DNA of 64,000 bases from Climacium dendroides (taxonomy: Eukaryota > Streptophyta > Bryopsida > Hypnales > Climaciaceae): assembly GCA_950106755.1 (NCBI GenBank), contig OX467084.1, forward strand, positions 3,968,001 through 4,032,000. The letters run 5' to 3'. Positions within the stretch are counted from its first letter, which is position 1. Every line of letters starts with the position of its first letter. The translations under genes were made by a program, and so were the position numbers. This document shows positions 32,816-44,500 of this stretch, one piece after another. The notes below the pieces were generated by a model. It had not been told where the DNA came from. It saw only the letters and a list, made by a program, of their open reading frames with translations, and did not search any database.

Positions 32816-35800
32816 TTCTCTCATGCCCCTCTCCAAGGCTTGGAGTTCTTGTCTATGGTTGTGAGTACTTATTTATCCACCCATAGTAAATAGCTTTCAT
32901 GACAGGGGATTTTTTGTTTGTTTACGTTTTAATTGCTAATGGGTGTCTAAACTTTCTCCACTATGCCTTCTAAACAATGGAATCTTCTTTAAATGCCTAA
33001 GTGTACTCAATGTGGCATATCAACCAACAAATACAAATGGCTTGGTAATTTGACAATGGACTAGGCCACTGTGGTTTTTTTGTGCAAGTGAAGTTAGACC
33101 AAAACTAATGACATTAAATAATAGAAAATTTGTTGCCCATTCTAAAACTATAAAGCTTGTTCCAAGCTGACCTTCCTAGCAAAAGTTATAAATGGATGAA
33201 GTTTGACCACTAATTGATACATCAAACTTCATCCACAATTTTAACCTAATAACCTAATTCCCTAACTCAAACTAATTTGAAACTTTTAAGATGTGTTTGA
33301 GATAATTGTTTCTATCTAAATTTGAAGTTTGGTTATAATTGGATACTTCTATTGAGATTTCATTCAAACTTAGTCAAAAAAACTTCATCCTTTTATATCT
33401 TTTGGATTTTTTAGTTTTTTCTTGAGTGTAAAGTACCTACAAGCTCTACTGCTCTTTTTCTAAAAATCTTTGGGACTAATTTCCTATTCTAATTTAACTT
33501 CTAAGTTCTTGCTTAAGCTTCCTTGATTTTTAAAGTCTCAGTTTAGGTTCTGTCAATTTATTATTTTTAGCAATTTGATATTTTTTTCTTATAAACACTA
33601 ATTTTAGTTTTCTAAATTGGTAAGACACTTACTAATCAGTCCTTCATACTAGAACTCTAGAAGTTATTGATGGATGAATTTTGATTGTTATTCGGTTCTT
33701 TAAACTTCATTCACTAATTTTTCCTAATCTGCAATTTGAAATTAACCTTTTTTTCACTTATGGACTCTAGGTTTTGACCTCTTCCTAATTTTCTCAACTT
33801 GTTTAAGAATTTGAAGTTTTAACTAACTTTCATCTGGTTTTAGCTCTAAACTAGTAAACTTCATTCGTTGATTACTTCTTTGTTTTAAGTCGAATTCCTA
33901 AATGTGAGATACTTCCAAAAATATCTAGACTAATTTTACAACATTTTAAATCTAAAACTTGAAAAAGCAAACTATCTTTACTATTTTGATTAAAGGTTAT
34001 AGTTTGGCCACTATTTTTTAACAAGCTAAATTTTGAAATTTATAGCAATGGGAAATATATTATGCTTACCCCGGGAAGGACATCATTTTGTAGGTTGTTT
34101 ATGATATCTTCTCATTCCACAGCATTTGTCATGGTTTGAGTGGTTTTACAATTTTTGCTCACCGCTTGAAAGTTGTTGTTTAGTACAAGTAAGATGTGGA
34201 TTCCTAACTGTCTACTTCCTTCTTTCTCTTCTACTAGCGGTTGGCATTTGCTATCCTACGCATTCACCATTAGAATTTCATTAGAATTTTTTATGTATTA
34301 GATAGAATGTAGAGCAAGAATTTCAATAAATCTTTAGATAAAAATTACTAAAATCTTCATATAATTTTTTTTATAAATAAGCATATATTAAAATAAACAA
34401 TAAAAATTTAATGAAGGATGAATGAAATACATGCAATGATGAATACGGTAAAAGATACAAATACATTAGAATGCATTAGAAATTTGACTCAATTGTTACA
34501 AACAATGGCAACCCAAATAGAAAAATTTAAAGGAAAAACTTGTAAATCTCAAAAGCTTCGTGAACAATTTAATTGTTGTGAAATCCAAAATTAGTTCAAT
34601 CTAATAAATTTCTCAAATCATTTGGTAGTAGCAATAGAAAATTGAAATCAAAAGCTCAAAGTTCACAAAAGCACAAAATCATAGAAATGCAAAAGAAATA
34701 TAATGCAATTCCATTGCCTTTATATTTCACTATAATATATTAGGTTCAATATTATAATATCACTATATTGATCCTCTTTAATATCACCTTAATTGCAACA
34801 ACTATATTATTTCTATGTAGCATTGCCAATCATAAGGGAAGAATTCTCTAGGATTAGTATCAGTGTTAGAAGAATACACAAAACTTCAACAAAAACAAAC
34901 AAACTAGTACACCAAAACTTCAACAATACACAAAAAAAATTAGTAATCTTTGAAGGAACCCCAAAGTCTTTCAAAACTTGTACTGTACAAAAACACAACT
35001 TAGAACTTAGAATGCTCAAAAAACACACATTTGCAACTTTGGCTCAAACTTGGCCAAAAAGGCCATGTTAATGGACCAATGTGTTGATGTGCTAAAATTA
35101 TAGTTACAAAGGGTGAAAAGAGAGGAGAATGAGTGCCCATTTATACCCTTCTAAGGGCATCCACCTCCTCTCATTTCGTTGAGGTAAACTTATCAATTAG
35201 GATTTTCATCCTAATTCTACCAATTTTGACTTTCTATGCTGGTTTATTTTTTTAACTTTTGGATATTAACTTCAAATCACAAAAAGATTGTGCCATTGGC
35301 TTCAAAAGGCCAATTTTAGTTTAAAAGTACCTCCACCCTTTTTCCATACGCTAAAAACTTAACAAATTTTAGCGCCAATTTAATAACCAAAAAGGGTAAA
35401 ACTCCAATTTTTGGAGGTTGGATTTTCTAAGAAAAGCAACTAGCCTTGGGTCTTTAGTAGGTGTGTGGGAGTAAGAAAAGACCTAATTTGAACCTCATTC
35501 TAATGTCTTATACTCCTGAACCACCAGTCAACTCCACCATAATCTTTTAATTTTACTAGTCTTCAAGGAATCCTTCTAATTTGGGCACTTCTAGCTATCA
35601 AAATGTCTTGAAACTTATTGGAGAGTCTATTATTAATATAAAAAAAGATATTCTAATTTTTAGTGAGATTTTACTGCAACCTGGGTAATTTTTATGAATT
35701 TTCCATTGTAGGTTGACCATTTGGAAAGGCATCTTCTAAGTATCAAAAACTTTTGAAACTTTTTGTGGAACCTCCTATGGAATCCCACAAAAAATGTGTA

Positions 35801-36290
35801 ATCCCATTTCCAAACTCTACACAATTGTCAAAGAAGAATAAAATCCCACACCATCTTTTAATTACCAGGTTCTAGGGAATCTTTTACATAGAGAAGAATC
35901 TTGACAAAGCGACTTTGCCATTGAGTTCCTAGTGCAATTTTAACCCTGAAATATCACCTTTGTTTGTAGATTCCCTCCACTAGTCCATTGTGCATTTTTC
36001 TCAACTTGTAGGCTAACAATTGGGGTTTCTACGAAAAATAGGAATTGAATGGGAACTTGAAACCTATTCTTGAAGTTGGACTCTAGAGTTCTCCCTAAGT
36101 TCTCTTGGATCAATTTTATCCATTTACAGTTACATGCATGGTAGGTTAGGCCATTTTGGACAATTCTACTAATGGTTGGTAAATTCCGTGATTTTGTGGT
36201 TTCTAACCTTTTATAAGCAAGATTTAGATCTATTTAGATAAAAACACTCAAAATATGACCAAATACTATATTGACATGTAACATACCTAT
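32816..36290. other. AT-rich DNA, no gene assigned
   Basis: This separates segments of the same decayed minus-strand gene. Overlapping ORFs at 34,793-35,071 (plus) and 34,813-35,028 (minus) lack motifs. Short related phrases suggest old transposon insertions, but no termini were identified. Confidence 0.45.
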
Positions 36291-36844
36291 TTTTATTTTA
36301 CACTCTTTTTTGGGTTTTTTGTACAATTTTCTACACTATATTTTGCAAAAAATTGAAAAAAAAATAGTGAGTTCCAAGTGATGAAATAGGAGCTCACAAT
36401 GGTCAAAGTTTTTAGCTTGGTGAAATTTTGAAGGACATCATCAAGGGCAACATCTACACCCATTTTTTTCAAGGTTGGGTATGATTGGAATTGGAACTTA
36501 GAATGACCAACACCAAGTAAACTCTTAACCAACAATGAAATTCCAAAGCACTATGTCTGCAAGAAGAAAGAAGTATGAAAATGATAATTCTATAATTGTA
36601 ATCTACAAACTTATTTGAAAAGCAAAATAGACAAAAAGATCTGAAGGCATACAATTGCAAACAATTGCAAACACACATGATATTGCATTAGAAAAAAAAA
36701 TAGAGTATTCAAATGTGAAGTCTTTAAATTTGTCAAAAAAAATGTTGATAATGAATAAAATACATTTCAAGCTAAAGAGACAAACAAATATATTGTTCTT
36801 GAAGTAGAAACAAGTGAGGCTAGATGTAACTAATTCATTTTTCA

Positions 36845-37165
36845 CTAGTCCTTCATCTTCTCAAAAGAGTAAGTAGTACTATACTTAAGAATGGTGGCCT
36901 TCATAATGGCACTCAAAGGACAAATAATGATAAGAGCTCCATTGTCATGTAGATGACTATCAGTAAATTCAAAAATTGCCTCTAGCCAAAGAGGATTGTC
37001 TATGTTCCATTTAGAAACGTTGGTTGCAAGTACCGATAAATTAGAGATAGGAAAACTCTCTGGCTTGTCATCAATAACAAAGTCAATGCACGGTTTATTA
37101 CTCTTGACTCTTTTGAAGAAACATTGTTTCTTTCCTTTGTGCCACAAAAGAATTTTAGTGGTCAA
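36845..37165 (-). pseudogene. Segment of the decayed methyltransferase-like gene
   Basis: This is a 106-aa frame with NPLWLEAIFEFTDSHLHDNG followed by ALIIICP, a pattern like the strand after motif IV in beta-class DNA methyltransferases (helix, then L..NG.L.I). A clear DPPY/NPPY tetrapeptide is not visible; DNPLW lies where one might expect it. Farther upstream on the same strand a broken frame contains GTYYVSLSSGGMVHG (about 37,370-37,415). Similarity is by eye only. Confidence 0.3.
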
Positions 37166-37454
37166 TAAAACAAATGTATGAAGTTAAAAAATTATATCAC
37201 AAGAAGCTCATAAAGGCAAGAGAAATTGCTAATCTTATCTATGAAATTAATGATGTTGTGGTACACTTAGGGTAAAGGATCAACCAAGACATTTGCAAAA
37301 GAATAATTAATAATTAACTCAAAGATGGAAATCTTTGAGTCATTCAAAAATTCCACAACTGATGGACCATGCACCATGCCACCACTACTAAGTGAAACAT
37401 AGTAAGTACCACACTTTGTGCCTTATAAGAAAGAACGTTGGTGCTGAAAGCCCT

Positions 37455-37883
37455 CGTCTTTAGTAGTCGAGCGTGGAATCTACTCCATAGTCTTCTTCCC
37501 CTTGGTCTTTTTAGTTATTGATGCCTCTCTAGTCTCAACAAGTTTCATGGCTTTCTTTGTCATTCTTTCTTTAGCCTTGTCCATTACCTTAGAGTTCTTC
37601 AATGCTTCTTCATAGCTTTTGCTTTTGCATCTTTATCAAGGCTAACAAATTCATCAATGTCTTCTACAACCTCATGAGAAATGATAGAGAATTTGAAGTG
37701 CTCTTCAGGCAACAGTGTGAACTCCAGAGGACAATCTAAGTACCAAATACTAGACTTGATGTGCAAATTGGTCCACCACTTTAATTGCGATTGAAAAAAC
37801 ATGTAGTGCTCAAAGGAGACAAGCAACCATATTCCTGAAAAAGGAGGCAAATCATGCTTTGCAATGACCTCTTTTGGTAGCAT
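37455..37883 (-). pseudogene. Upstream exon of the decayed minus-strand gene
   Basis: The frame starts MLPKEVIAKHDLPPFSGIWL and includes WWTNLHIKSSIWYLDCPLEF. It then becomes Lys/Glu-rich (KAMKKH..EEALKNSKVMDK) and ends in a basic tail with a TAG near 37,480. The frame is clean for over 130 codons in otherwise AT-rich DNA, which supports past coding use. No domain is recognised. The 2.1 kb TIR element at 37,949-40,078 lies just upstream and separates it from other exons of the same strand. Confidence 0.4.
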
Positions 37884-38356
37884 CTTATACTTAAAATACT
37901 ATAGAAACAAAGAATGTCATTAAAAAAAAACAATATCTCATAGCTAAAGATTACCAAACATTAGAAACCTTCTTGACTCTCCAGAAGGCCCTCTAAGAGC
38001 CTGGGCGGGCAGCCATTTGCGTGGACTTTTGACCCTCGGGCACCCTGTGAGCATCGCCAAGAAGGCAAGAACTTCAAGTACTGATGGGTGCCGAGTATCG
38101 CATGTACACTAGTACTATTACCAATGCTCCAGAAAATTATTTGTCCTTGCGTGGTGCATCAAGTTTAGCATAAATTTTTTTATTGTTTTGCCAATGGCGG
38201 GAACTCCAAGCCTTCTTGCCACCTTAGATTCATGTGGTGGGAGCAATTTCCAGCGAAGCAAATTACGGTTAGTGAGAACTTGTGGTGGTGGCGGTTAGTG
38301 CAGCGGTTTAGCTCCAAGTAGCTTGTGGTCACTCTGCACCTCTGCCTTGCTACAGC

Positions 38357-39010
38357 ATGGCACTCCGCAATATTACGAATACATACATTCCGCAGATTTC
38401 TCTAGACCAAAAATATGCCCCATTCATTAGGAGGGGCAAGAACCTAGCTTCGCAAGCTACGGAGTCTAGCTTTGCGGTGAGGCGAATGGCCGGTCATACA
38501 AATATAAATTTGTGGGTTGACGGCCGGTTGTATCCTGCAGATCCTGTAACTAAGCTTCCGCCACTATTCTGCAATACAAAGGAATATTTAGAGTTTGTAT
38601 GCAATGGAGAGAGTGGGATGTTGGGTTACACCAAACGGTTAGCAGATGAAGAAAGTATAAAGGTTCTAGAACGTAATGTCTTCACATTGCAATCAAGGAT
38701 CACTGGTTATGAACAAGAAATAGTTCAGCTACGTCAGCATTGTCATGAGCTTCAAGTCGAGGTTACTAGCATGTCAAATGCCACTGCGCAATATAGAGAC
38801 GAAAAGAATCAATTGGAGCGTAATGTTCAGGTACTAGAAGCAACATGCTACGAATTGAGAGGTCTGCTGATGCAAAGAAGCGACGATAATGTTGTCGAAA
38901 ATATGCAGCATGAACAGAAGGTCGAGGCACTAGAGGTTGAATTGCTAAGGTACAAGGCTGATTACCTGTCATTACAAGAAAGGGTGAAGTCCATGGTGGC
39001 AACCCCGTGA
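38357..39010 (+). CDS. Coiled-coil protein, unrecognised, inside the TIR element
   Basis: 217 codons beginning MALRNITNTYIPQISLDQKY. The N-terminal 90 residues look like a small folded domain (NLWVDGRLYPADPVTKLPPL, then a KEYLEF segment). Residues about 95-213 are a long coiled coil with heptad Leu/Val/Ile (VLERNVFTLQSRI, EIVQLRQHCHELQVEV, VEALEVELLRYKADYLSLQE). The ORF ends VATP-TGA. Thirty bases downstream, in the same frame, a second ORF begins, so the two may once have been one protein of over 380 residues. No transposase signature is seen. The function is unknown; it might be captured host sequence or an accessory protein of the element. Confidence 0.55.
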   Translation: MALRNITNTYIPQISLDQKYAPFIRRGKNLASQATESSFAVRRMAGHTNINLWVDGRLYPADPVTKLPPLFCNTKEYLEFVCNGESGMLGYTKRLADEESIKVLERNVFTLQSRITGYEQEIVQLRQHCHELQVEVTSMSNATAQYRDEKNQLERNVQVLEATCYELRGLLMQRSDDNVVENMQHEQKVEALEVELLRYKADYLSLQERVKSMVATP

Positions 39011-39040
39011 GGTTTATGAAAACGAGTACATAGGACTCAG

Positions 39041-39505
39041 ATGAAGAATTTGGCTGAACTAGCTAGAGGCTCCGGGTATGCTAAGAGGCGCCGGACCCAG
39101 TTGCGGGCTCAATTGCAATCATCAGTTGTGATGAGTATTCAACAAAACAATAGGAACTGTAGAGCGAAAAAGAGACTAAGTGGAGATGCTCCTACCCAAG
39201 CACTGACTGCTACATGTCTTGCAAGTTTTCTATTGCAGGGTGAGGCTTCAGCATTGATCAAAGAACCGGTGATGAGCCGCGGGACTAGTTTGATACAAAA
39301 AACCTTGCTGGAGCGCATTGGAGATAGTGTGAGTCTAGACACAATGTTGGATGCTTGTGATGGTGCTGGAGTTACCCACAAATGTTACACAGCTATTTAT
39401 AAGACTCTGAAAAACCGCATTGGACTCGTGGCACCAAAGAATTACAATTCTCAGGGTAACCGGGTAAACCGCATTGGACTTGTGGCAAGATCCTTGTCAT
39501 TATAA
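39041..39505 (+). CDS. Second ORF of the TIR element, unrecognised
   Basis: 154 codons, in the same frame as the coiled-coil ORF upstream but separated by two stop codons. A basic stretch (YAKRRRTQLRAQL; RNCRAKKRLSGD) precedes a helical region (LERIGDSVSLDTMLDACDGA). The 3' end carries a small internal duplication: the phrase NRIGLVA occurs twice, 53 bases apart. That suggests the present C-terminus is a local rearrangement. It may be the C-terminal half of a DNA-binding protein (inference from basic character only). Confidence 0.4.
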   Translation: MKNLAELARGSGYAKRRRTQLRAQLQSSVVMSIQQNNRNCRAKKRLSGDAPTQALTATCLASFLLQGEASALIKEPVMSRGTSLIQKTLLERIGDSVSLDTMLDACDGAGVTHKCYTAIYKTLKNRIGLVAPKNYNSQGNRVNRIGLVARSLSL

Positions 39506-40149
39506 ATGACCACACTTTGCACCTCTGCCTGTGGTGTAGAATTTCTACGCTGGGGCTCCATACTGGACGTTCGACGCTCAATCACTGCTTCCGCACTAAT
39601 TGCCTATCACCCACCCTCAAAATACATTAACGAGATTCTTGTAAACCGCAATTTATCCAACACATCTCCCGGCAATTTCAATTGCCATGTTGTCACCTTC
39701 CCTCCATTATCCGTTGCTGTCCTTGCATTAATTTAATATAAACTTGAAAATATTATAAGTTTTTTTTAGGGACGCAGTACTGGCCACGACCTGAAGGCCG
39801 TTGTCGAGTACTCACAACAAGCAAAATTCAACTGGGTTGCCTGTGGTAAAAGTTGGATTTTACTTCGTAACTGTACCTCTCTGTCCAACTAGGTATGGAA
39901 GTGGTGAGAATCGATTGGCTATACCCGAAACAATTCAAGCTGGTGGTGTGCGGTGGCACCATTGGTAATCCTTTGTTTGCAGTACCTATTTCGCTGGGCA
40001 GGGTACTTTTCTTTGATCACAGGCAACCCATTGAGGGCCTTCTAGTGACCCCAAAATTCTTCTAATGTTTGCCTAATCATAAAACATTGACAATATGAAA
40101 TGGAAATTCATATTGGTAAATCACACGTTTCACAACAAGATCACTGCCC

Positions 40150-41540
40150 TTGCATTTTTTTAAAGTCATTTGACTTCCAAAAGACATCTTGACCTTGAAA
40201 TTATTCAAGAATACTTTGTCCCAAATTTAGATTCTCTATCCCTCGACATAATCTAGAAAACTCTCCGGTTCCTAGGGGAGTCCATAATTAACACCAACTG
40301 GTCCTTCACAATGTTATCAAACATTTCAGACCCCACCTCTTCAATCTATACATTGGAGAAGATGCAATTTTCAGATAGAAAAATATTTGTTGAAGCCAAT
40401 GTAGATGTCATCTACTACAAAAAGAATATCAAAACAAAGAGAACATAAAATTAGATAAGAAACACTTACCCCTACATACCAACAAGCTTTTGCCAAGAAT
40501 GACTTTAACTCATTTTCTCCAACTAGCTTCAATGAAAATCATCTTGCCTCTCTTTTTTGAGTTGAAGAATTCCACTATTGCAGCCACTTGACCTTCTACT
40601 CATCATTGACATTGCAAGTTGCAATCATCTATAACTTCTTTAGAGTCATTTCCGGACTAATGTTTGAGTTCCAATGGTGCTCGATCTATACCATGAAGAA
40701 CTTGGAGTAAGAACTAAGAACAATAAAATAACAAAAGAACATATGGTGAGAGGGTATTGGCAATGTGATCATACCTCTCAAAGCCATTCAATCCCCAAGT
40801 TGGAATTAGCAACCACTATTAACTTGCCCAACTTCTGGATTAATTTGGATGTTTTTTCCTTAATACCCAATCTCATAGCAGCCAAGATGCCTACCTGTGA
40901 TTGATCCTCTTCTAGTGTCTTTTCTTTGTATTTCTAAACTGCAACATCATCTGTTGCCGCTATCTCATACTGTACAATGATATGAAAATCAAAAATAGAT
41001 TGGCAAAATTAAAAAGACTAAAAGAAATATATACATTGGTTTAATGAGAAGTATTATCCAAAATATAAACAAAGTAAACACTTCAACAGACATAGAGTAC
41101 CAATTATTTTGTAAATTCTATTAGCATTGATTCATCTCGCTGATATTTAGGTGCTCTGCAAACTTCTCCAATAGAATAACTCCATACTTCTAGACATGAT
41201 ATAGCATGTGCACTAAATTGGTTTTGATGAACAAATTCTCTAAGTATATGCCTGTAGGACAAGAAGAAGATGCCAATCTAGCATATAAACTATGAACAAA
41301 ACAAATCAAAACCAACAAAAGAAGAAATCATACACTTACTTGTTTATATTGTGCATGACATGTATGATTTGACCAATTTTTTTCCTTTGTCTCAAGAATT
41401 ATGGAATCAACCAAGATGTGCCAATCCCAATCGAGACAATGGTATTTGAATATGTATAAAGACCAAGTAAGGTGCTTATGATTACCATCGCACACAAAAA
41501 ACTTGAAGCCTTAAAAACTCTCCAAGTTTAATATTGCATT
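40150..41540 (-). pseudogene. Upstream exons of the decayed minus-strand gene
   Basis: Several open minus-strand stretches are bounded by splice-like sites and broken by occasional stops. The clearest (about 41,516-41,340) reads GFKFFVCDGNHKHLTWSLYI, then a Trp/His-rich part (YHCLDWDWHILVDSIILE) and ends exactly at a CAA|GTAAGT donor. Others read NLFIKTNLVHMLYHV (about 41,240) and GILAAMRLGIKEK with KLGKLIVVANSNLGIEWL (about 40,780-40,890). Together with 36,845-37,883 and 32,415-32,815 they look like one long multi-exon gene, now dead. No family is confidently assigned. Confidence 0.35.
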
Positions 41541-41560
41541 AAGCTTGGCATTGAAGCCAT

Positions 41561-44500
41561 CATTTTTAACATTCCACATTAGTCCCCATGCATCTTTCTT
41601 AGTATTATATATTGACAAAGTGCAAGTTGAACCTCAAACTTTGTACAAAGGATCTTGGGGCTTCCTAAAAGCTACCCAAAAAGTTTTGTAATTTTTCAAA
41701 TTGCAGAACTTGACTCCATGGGAAGTCAACCATTTTACCAAGGTTAGAAAAAATCATAGAAATTCCTCTGGTAATGGTAAAATCCCCCTAAAAATTAGGA
41801 GTGTGTGTTTTAGTCTAAATAAGCGTCTAATTAAGTTAAACAACATTTCGACATTCATAGCTACCCGAACCGGCAACACCACCAAATTCCAACGGAATTT
41901 CAAAACATTATGCAAAATGCCAAGCGAATCACGATCATAAAAAATCCAAAGTAAGACTTCTTGGACTCTTTTCTTACATTCTTGAACCTTTCAAATAACC
42001 CTCTCCAATTAGAATTGGAAAAAACTTAAAACTCCAAAAGTTAGTTTTTCACCTTTTCACTAGGTTTAAAAACACTATCTTTTGTGAAGGTTTTAGCCGG
42101 AAAGTTGGAGGTTAGGGGTTATTTAGACTAATTTGGGGCTTCTAAAGCCAATGGCGTAGTCTGTTTCTCAATTGGAGATTTTCTCCAAAAGTTATAGAAG
42201 GACTAGCAGTAGGATAGAAATAGGCGTAGTAATAATTGATTTTTGTGATTTTTAGTTACGTAGGTAGTTTTAGAATAATTGGGGGTAAGTAGGGGGCCTT
42301 AGAAATGTATAAAAGGTCTTCTACTGACTCCCTTTGCATCCCTTATTCTTGTTTCAAAACCTCATTTTTGCATTTGCATTTGTACTCTTTGCATCCACGC
42401 CCTTGAAGTTTTGGTAATTAACCACAACTCTTTTGTTTTCTTTGCTTTTGATCAATTCTTGTTGTTTTTCATTGTTTTCTTTCTTGATTTGAAGGTCCTT
42501 GGGGTATCTTTGCTTTGAGCTTTGTTATTGTGGAATCTTTGGAATTGCTTACACTAATCTTTGGTTGTTGTGGAAGGTCTCGATTGTGCATTTTTGTAGT
42601 GAGGATTTCTCCCCAAGGATAGATGAAAATCCCCCTCCAAATTTTATTGCATGTTCTTGGAATTTGATTTTCTATTAAGACACACTACTCTTCTCCTACC
42701 GAGCTTTTTTGTGGGGGATTTGACAACATATTGTTGTAGAAAATCCCCCTAAAGCCTAGACATGGAAGTTGTGGTTTTAAAGTGGGTCCTTGGGGCTTGA
42801 GTGGGTGTGGGATTTTTAAGTTTATGTCTTACTACTAACCCCTATGGCAAAGCTATCGTCTTATACTAATCATTTGTTTGCATCACGTGTGGAAAACAAT
42901 TTGGATGGCAAAGCTTCACTCCTCCAAATTTATCCAAAGATAATTATTACAACCTTTGTGTGCTTTTCATAAGAATTTTTGGAAAATACCCCAAGACGGC
43001 TGAACTTCGCCCCTAGTACTTCCAATTTAGTTTGGTTTAAGGGGGCCAAAAAAAACCCAAGGTTTGGCTAAGCAATGGCTGATTAAAATGTGTGTTTTGG
43101 TGCCCAGTTAAGGCTTGGTTCAACCAGCCAAGGCTTGTTCACAGACCCCAACTAGCCCAACCCGGCCCGTCAGCAACTAGACCGACCCAACCCTATCAAT
43201 AGTCAGATCAACTCAGGAAGATGGTTCGGCAAGTTAACGAGGCAGTCAACAAGAGAAGGGTAGATCAAATGGTCCCTTGTATGCTCAGACTGGACCATCC
43301 CACATACATCATTTGATTTGGTAACTAAGAGGATACCCAAATCGGGTCCCAATTTTTTCTATTTATCTTTCCAAATGATGCATTGACCTTTGAATTTTCT
43401 CAATTCAATCCTTTTCACTCTAAATTTCTTGCTTACAATCCAAATCTAAATTAATTGAAAAAACATAAATTGAGAAGAGGAGTTGAGTGTCTCAATTAAC
43501 ACCCTGATAGAGGAGAAAATCCTTGTCTAATTGATTTTCTTTGAATTCACATTCAGTTGGAGGATGGACCCTTGTCCTATTCAAAAAATCAAATTGAGAA
43601 GATGTTCAAGCTAAGACAAAGTTGAGACCAAGCTAGGTAACAAAGAAACCAGACAAAGCTGAGATGAAGCCTCTAGCTGACCTCTCTTTCCTTCCCAACT
43701 CAGTCTACTGCAACCGAACTAGTTACTGACCCTCGGACTCAGTGATTCCTCCAAACTTGTTGTTCTGGATTGGAAGCTCTTTGTAGGCTCAAACACCTAG
43801 TCTCTCCAAAGTTTTGTACAACTAATCTAAAGCTCATTTGAACGAGAAGCAACCTCAGAGCTTAGAGTCTTAAGGAGTAGAAGATAAGGAGTGTTAGTGA
43901 CAAGGGGAACTGTTGACTTTGGTGACATAGGCATATTTGGTTGAAAAGAAACAAATGGAAAGAATATTAACTTTTGTGCATTAGCCAAGTTTGATTAGTA
44001 GTTAAAAAAGTTTAGGAATTTCAATTAGGAGTGTTTGACTTTGAAATCTCTAGAAAAAATAGTAGAAAATTATACTAGAATAGACTTTTATAATTTGACT
44101 TTGAAAAAACAAAGCATTTAGTTGAATTTGAAGTCTTTAGAAAATAAAGGAAATTAGATTTGAATAGAGTTTTATAAGCTTGACTTTAAAAAGAAAAGAA
44201 ACCAAAGAAAAAAAATACTTAGAAAGAAGTAGCAATAGAACCAAGGGCACAAGGGAACAAATTTCCTAAATCCAATTACCAAAAATCAAAACCAAGACTT
44301 ACAAAAGGAACAATATGGAAGAAGCGTATGAGCAAGGCAAGATGGTCAAAGCATTCTACGAGGAGGACAAGATCAACCACATCGAGGTTAGTGCTTAAAT
44401 GCAAACTCTTAATTACAATTAGGATTTCAATTTTCATTCGCCATTAGGACCATAGGTAGGGATTAAGTCAGACCATTAGAACCATTGGAAAAGCAAAAAT

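Larger units (their letters stand above)
37949..40078. mobile_element. 2.1 kb terminal-inverted-repeat element carrying two ORFs
   Basis: The ends form an inverted repeat of about 47 bases. The left end is GATTACC-AAACATTAGAA and, 34 bases in, AGAAGGCCCTC (37,983-37,993). The right end, reverse-complemented, is GATTAGGCAAACATTAGAA and then AGAAGGCCCTC (40,033-40,043). The outer 19 bases and inner 11 bases match well and the middle is diverged. The interior is markedly GC-richer than its surroundings. No target duplication was recognised. It is inserted in a decayed minus-strand gene. The superfamily is unknown; long TIRs without a visible transposase suggest a non-autonomous, possibly gene-capturing element. 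Confidence 0.55.

Noticed and set aside
37983..40043. Imperfect 8-9 bp target duplication around the 11-bp inner TIR
   Set aside because: The candidate flanks (GACTCTCC and GTGACCCC) are offset and mismatched, and the inverted repeat extends farther out, so they lie inside the element.
42308..42600. TATAAAAGG followed by pyrimidine-rich DNA, considered a gene or LTR promoter
   Set aside because: No ORF follows and no matching direct repeat was found.
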